Shown: piece after piece, positions 63,481 to 64,000 of the stretch
How the letters are laid out: each line of letters begins with the position of its first letter
Numbering within the stretch: position 1 is the first letter of the stretch
Origin: Stieleria varia
Lineage (GTDB): Bacteria > Planctomycetota > Planctomycetia > Pirellulales > Pirellulaceae
Direction of reading: 5' to 3'
NCBI RefSeq assembly: GCF_038443385.1
Contig: NZ_CP151726.1
Span: 2,852,001 to 2,916,000 of the forward strand
DNA length: 64,000 bases
Notes under the pieces: model-generated
What the model saw: only the letters and a program-made list of their open reading frames with translations
The model's database searches: none
Told to the model about the DNA's origin: nothing
Made by a program: the position numbers and the translations under genes

Positions 63481-64000
63481 TCAATTTTTTTGTTTGGCCG
63501 CTTGACGGCGGGCGACGATGCCGTCGAGTTTCTTTTTTTCTGCGGCCAAGATTTCAGGGGAGATCGTCGCGGGCTGGACGGGGGTGCGGTCGAGCTTGTC
63601 GGATTCCGAAAGCTCGCGAATTTGGATGTCACGGTACCACACTGGATCACCGTGGTCCTGCAAGCTCAATTTTGCGCCCCGTCGGTCAAGTTCGCCACCA
63701 CGCTGCCGTAGCATGTCCACATGAAATTGGTACTTGGGGTCCGCGTAGTCGAAATCAATCACTTTCTCGCCATTGAGCCAATGCTGGACGACGGTGCCTT
63801 TGCAAACGATTCGACCCTCGTTCCATTGACCAACCGGCCGTGTCGCATCGTGGGACGGCTGCATGCAAAAGTACAACGAGGCGGCGCTGGTCCGCGGGTT
63901 CTTTCCATCTGCGTGCTGTGAATTGTCCAGGATTTGGTATTCGTATTGGCCGGGACGATAGTAAACACCACTGTTACTGCCCTCGGCGACTTTCCACTGA
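63481..64000 (-). CDS. DUF1080 (3-keto-disaccharide hydrolase-type) protein, 5' part outside window
   Basis: The frame is open from the stop at 63481 to the right edge, so the N-terminus (and any leader) is missing. The visible 172 codons carry the DUF1080 pattern: NSGVYYRPGQYEYQILDNSQ, ASLYFCMQPSHDATRPVGQW, GTVVQHWLNGEKVIDFD and DPVWYRDIQIREL near the C-terminus. The fold is a concanavalin-like jelly roll (LamG-related). Family members have been linked to 3-keto-glycoside hydrolysis in Bacteroidetes and Planctomycetes. It lies upstream of the ThuA-like gene on the same strand, and the two may form one transcript. The tail is basic (VARRQAAKQKN). Confidence 0.85.
   Translation of the reverse strand, partial: QWKVAEGSNSGVYYRPGQYEYQILDNSQHADGKNPRTSAASLYFCMQPSHDATRPVGQWNEGRIVCKGTVVQHWLNGEKVIDFDYADPKYQFHVDMLRQRGGELDRRGAKLSLQDHGDPVWYRDIQIRELSESDKLDRTPVQPATISPEILAAEKKKLDGIVARRQAAKQKN

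Noticed and set aside
1..64000. Search for rRNA, tRNA, transposase, defence or phage modules
   Set aside because: I recognised none by eye. tRNA and RNA-family scans were not run, so short RNAs apart from the riboswitch could have been missed.

Overview
The window looks like a chromosomal segment of a planctomycete of the Pirellulaceae (Rhodopirellula-like). This is inferred from gene content. It has three exported proteins with the planctomycete-type leader ending in a (L/F)EDRR(L/M)(L/M) motif, two loci of cytochrome-c-domain/DUF1549/DUF1553 proteins with DUF1501 partners, an arylsulfatase, Tat-type leaders on sugar-oxidoreductase-like proteins, an ECF sigma factor next to a membrane Ser/Thr kinase, and many small palindromic intergenic repeats. 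No rRNA, tRNA, transposase, CRISPR array or phage module was recognised.

Layout. 1-13 kb: two very large exported proteins on the minus strand with N-terminal dockerin-like repeats, a secreted protein of unknown family, and a secreted caspase-like protein on the plus strand. 13.5-19.6 kb: a small guanidinium-exporter-type SMR protein behind a guanidine-III riboswitch, a Ycf48-like propeller, a TPR protein and a response regulator. 19.8-23.9 kb: an exported alpha/beta hydrolase, a Gfo/Idh/MocA oxidoreductase with a clear terminator, a nest of mobile-element-like palindromic repeats and a small lipoprotein. 23.9-31.4 kb: a GT39-TPR membrane protein, then a four-gene set (aldehyde dehydrogenase, carotenoid desaturase/oxidase, PlsC-type acyltransferase, family 2 glycosyltransferase) resembling the tailoring half of staphyloxanthin-type C30 carotenoid synthesis. 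31.5-34 kb: a PhyH dioxygenase with a Gfo/Idh oxidoreductase, and a DUF2513 gene. 34.4-42.2 kb: a minus-strand set of DUF1549/DUF1553 protein, DUF1501 protein, sulfatase and a sialidase-like propeller. 42.2-43.3 kb: a repeat field. 43.3-53.6 kb: a DUF167 protein, a Tat-type polysaccharide pyruvyl transferase, and a four-gene minus-strand operon (DUF1501, pre-peptidase C-terminal-type protein, DUF1549/DUF1553, WD40 with cytochrome c). 54-58 kb: a dolichol-phosphate-mannose-synthase-like enzyme, a PEP-CTERM protein and a HAF/RTX-like exported protein. 58-64 kb: a second repeat field, the ECF sigma/Ser-Thr kinase pair, a ThuA-like protein and a partial DUF1080 protein.

The genes fit an organism that degrades complex, partly sulfated polysaccharides with secreted enzymes, makes carotenoids, and regulates through ECF/kinase and response-regulator systems. 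The strongest non-routine signals are the guanidine-III riboswitch at 13932-13972 and a nested insertion at 22730-23283. In the latter, one miniature inverted-repeat element has jumped into another, leaving a near-perfect 9-bp target duplication that an uninterrupted copy of the host element at 35.5 kb lets one read.
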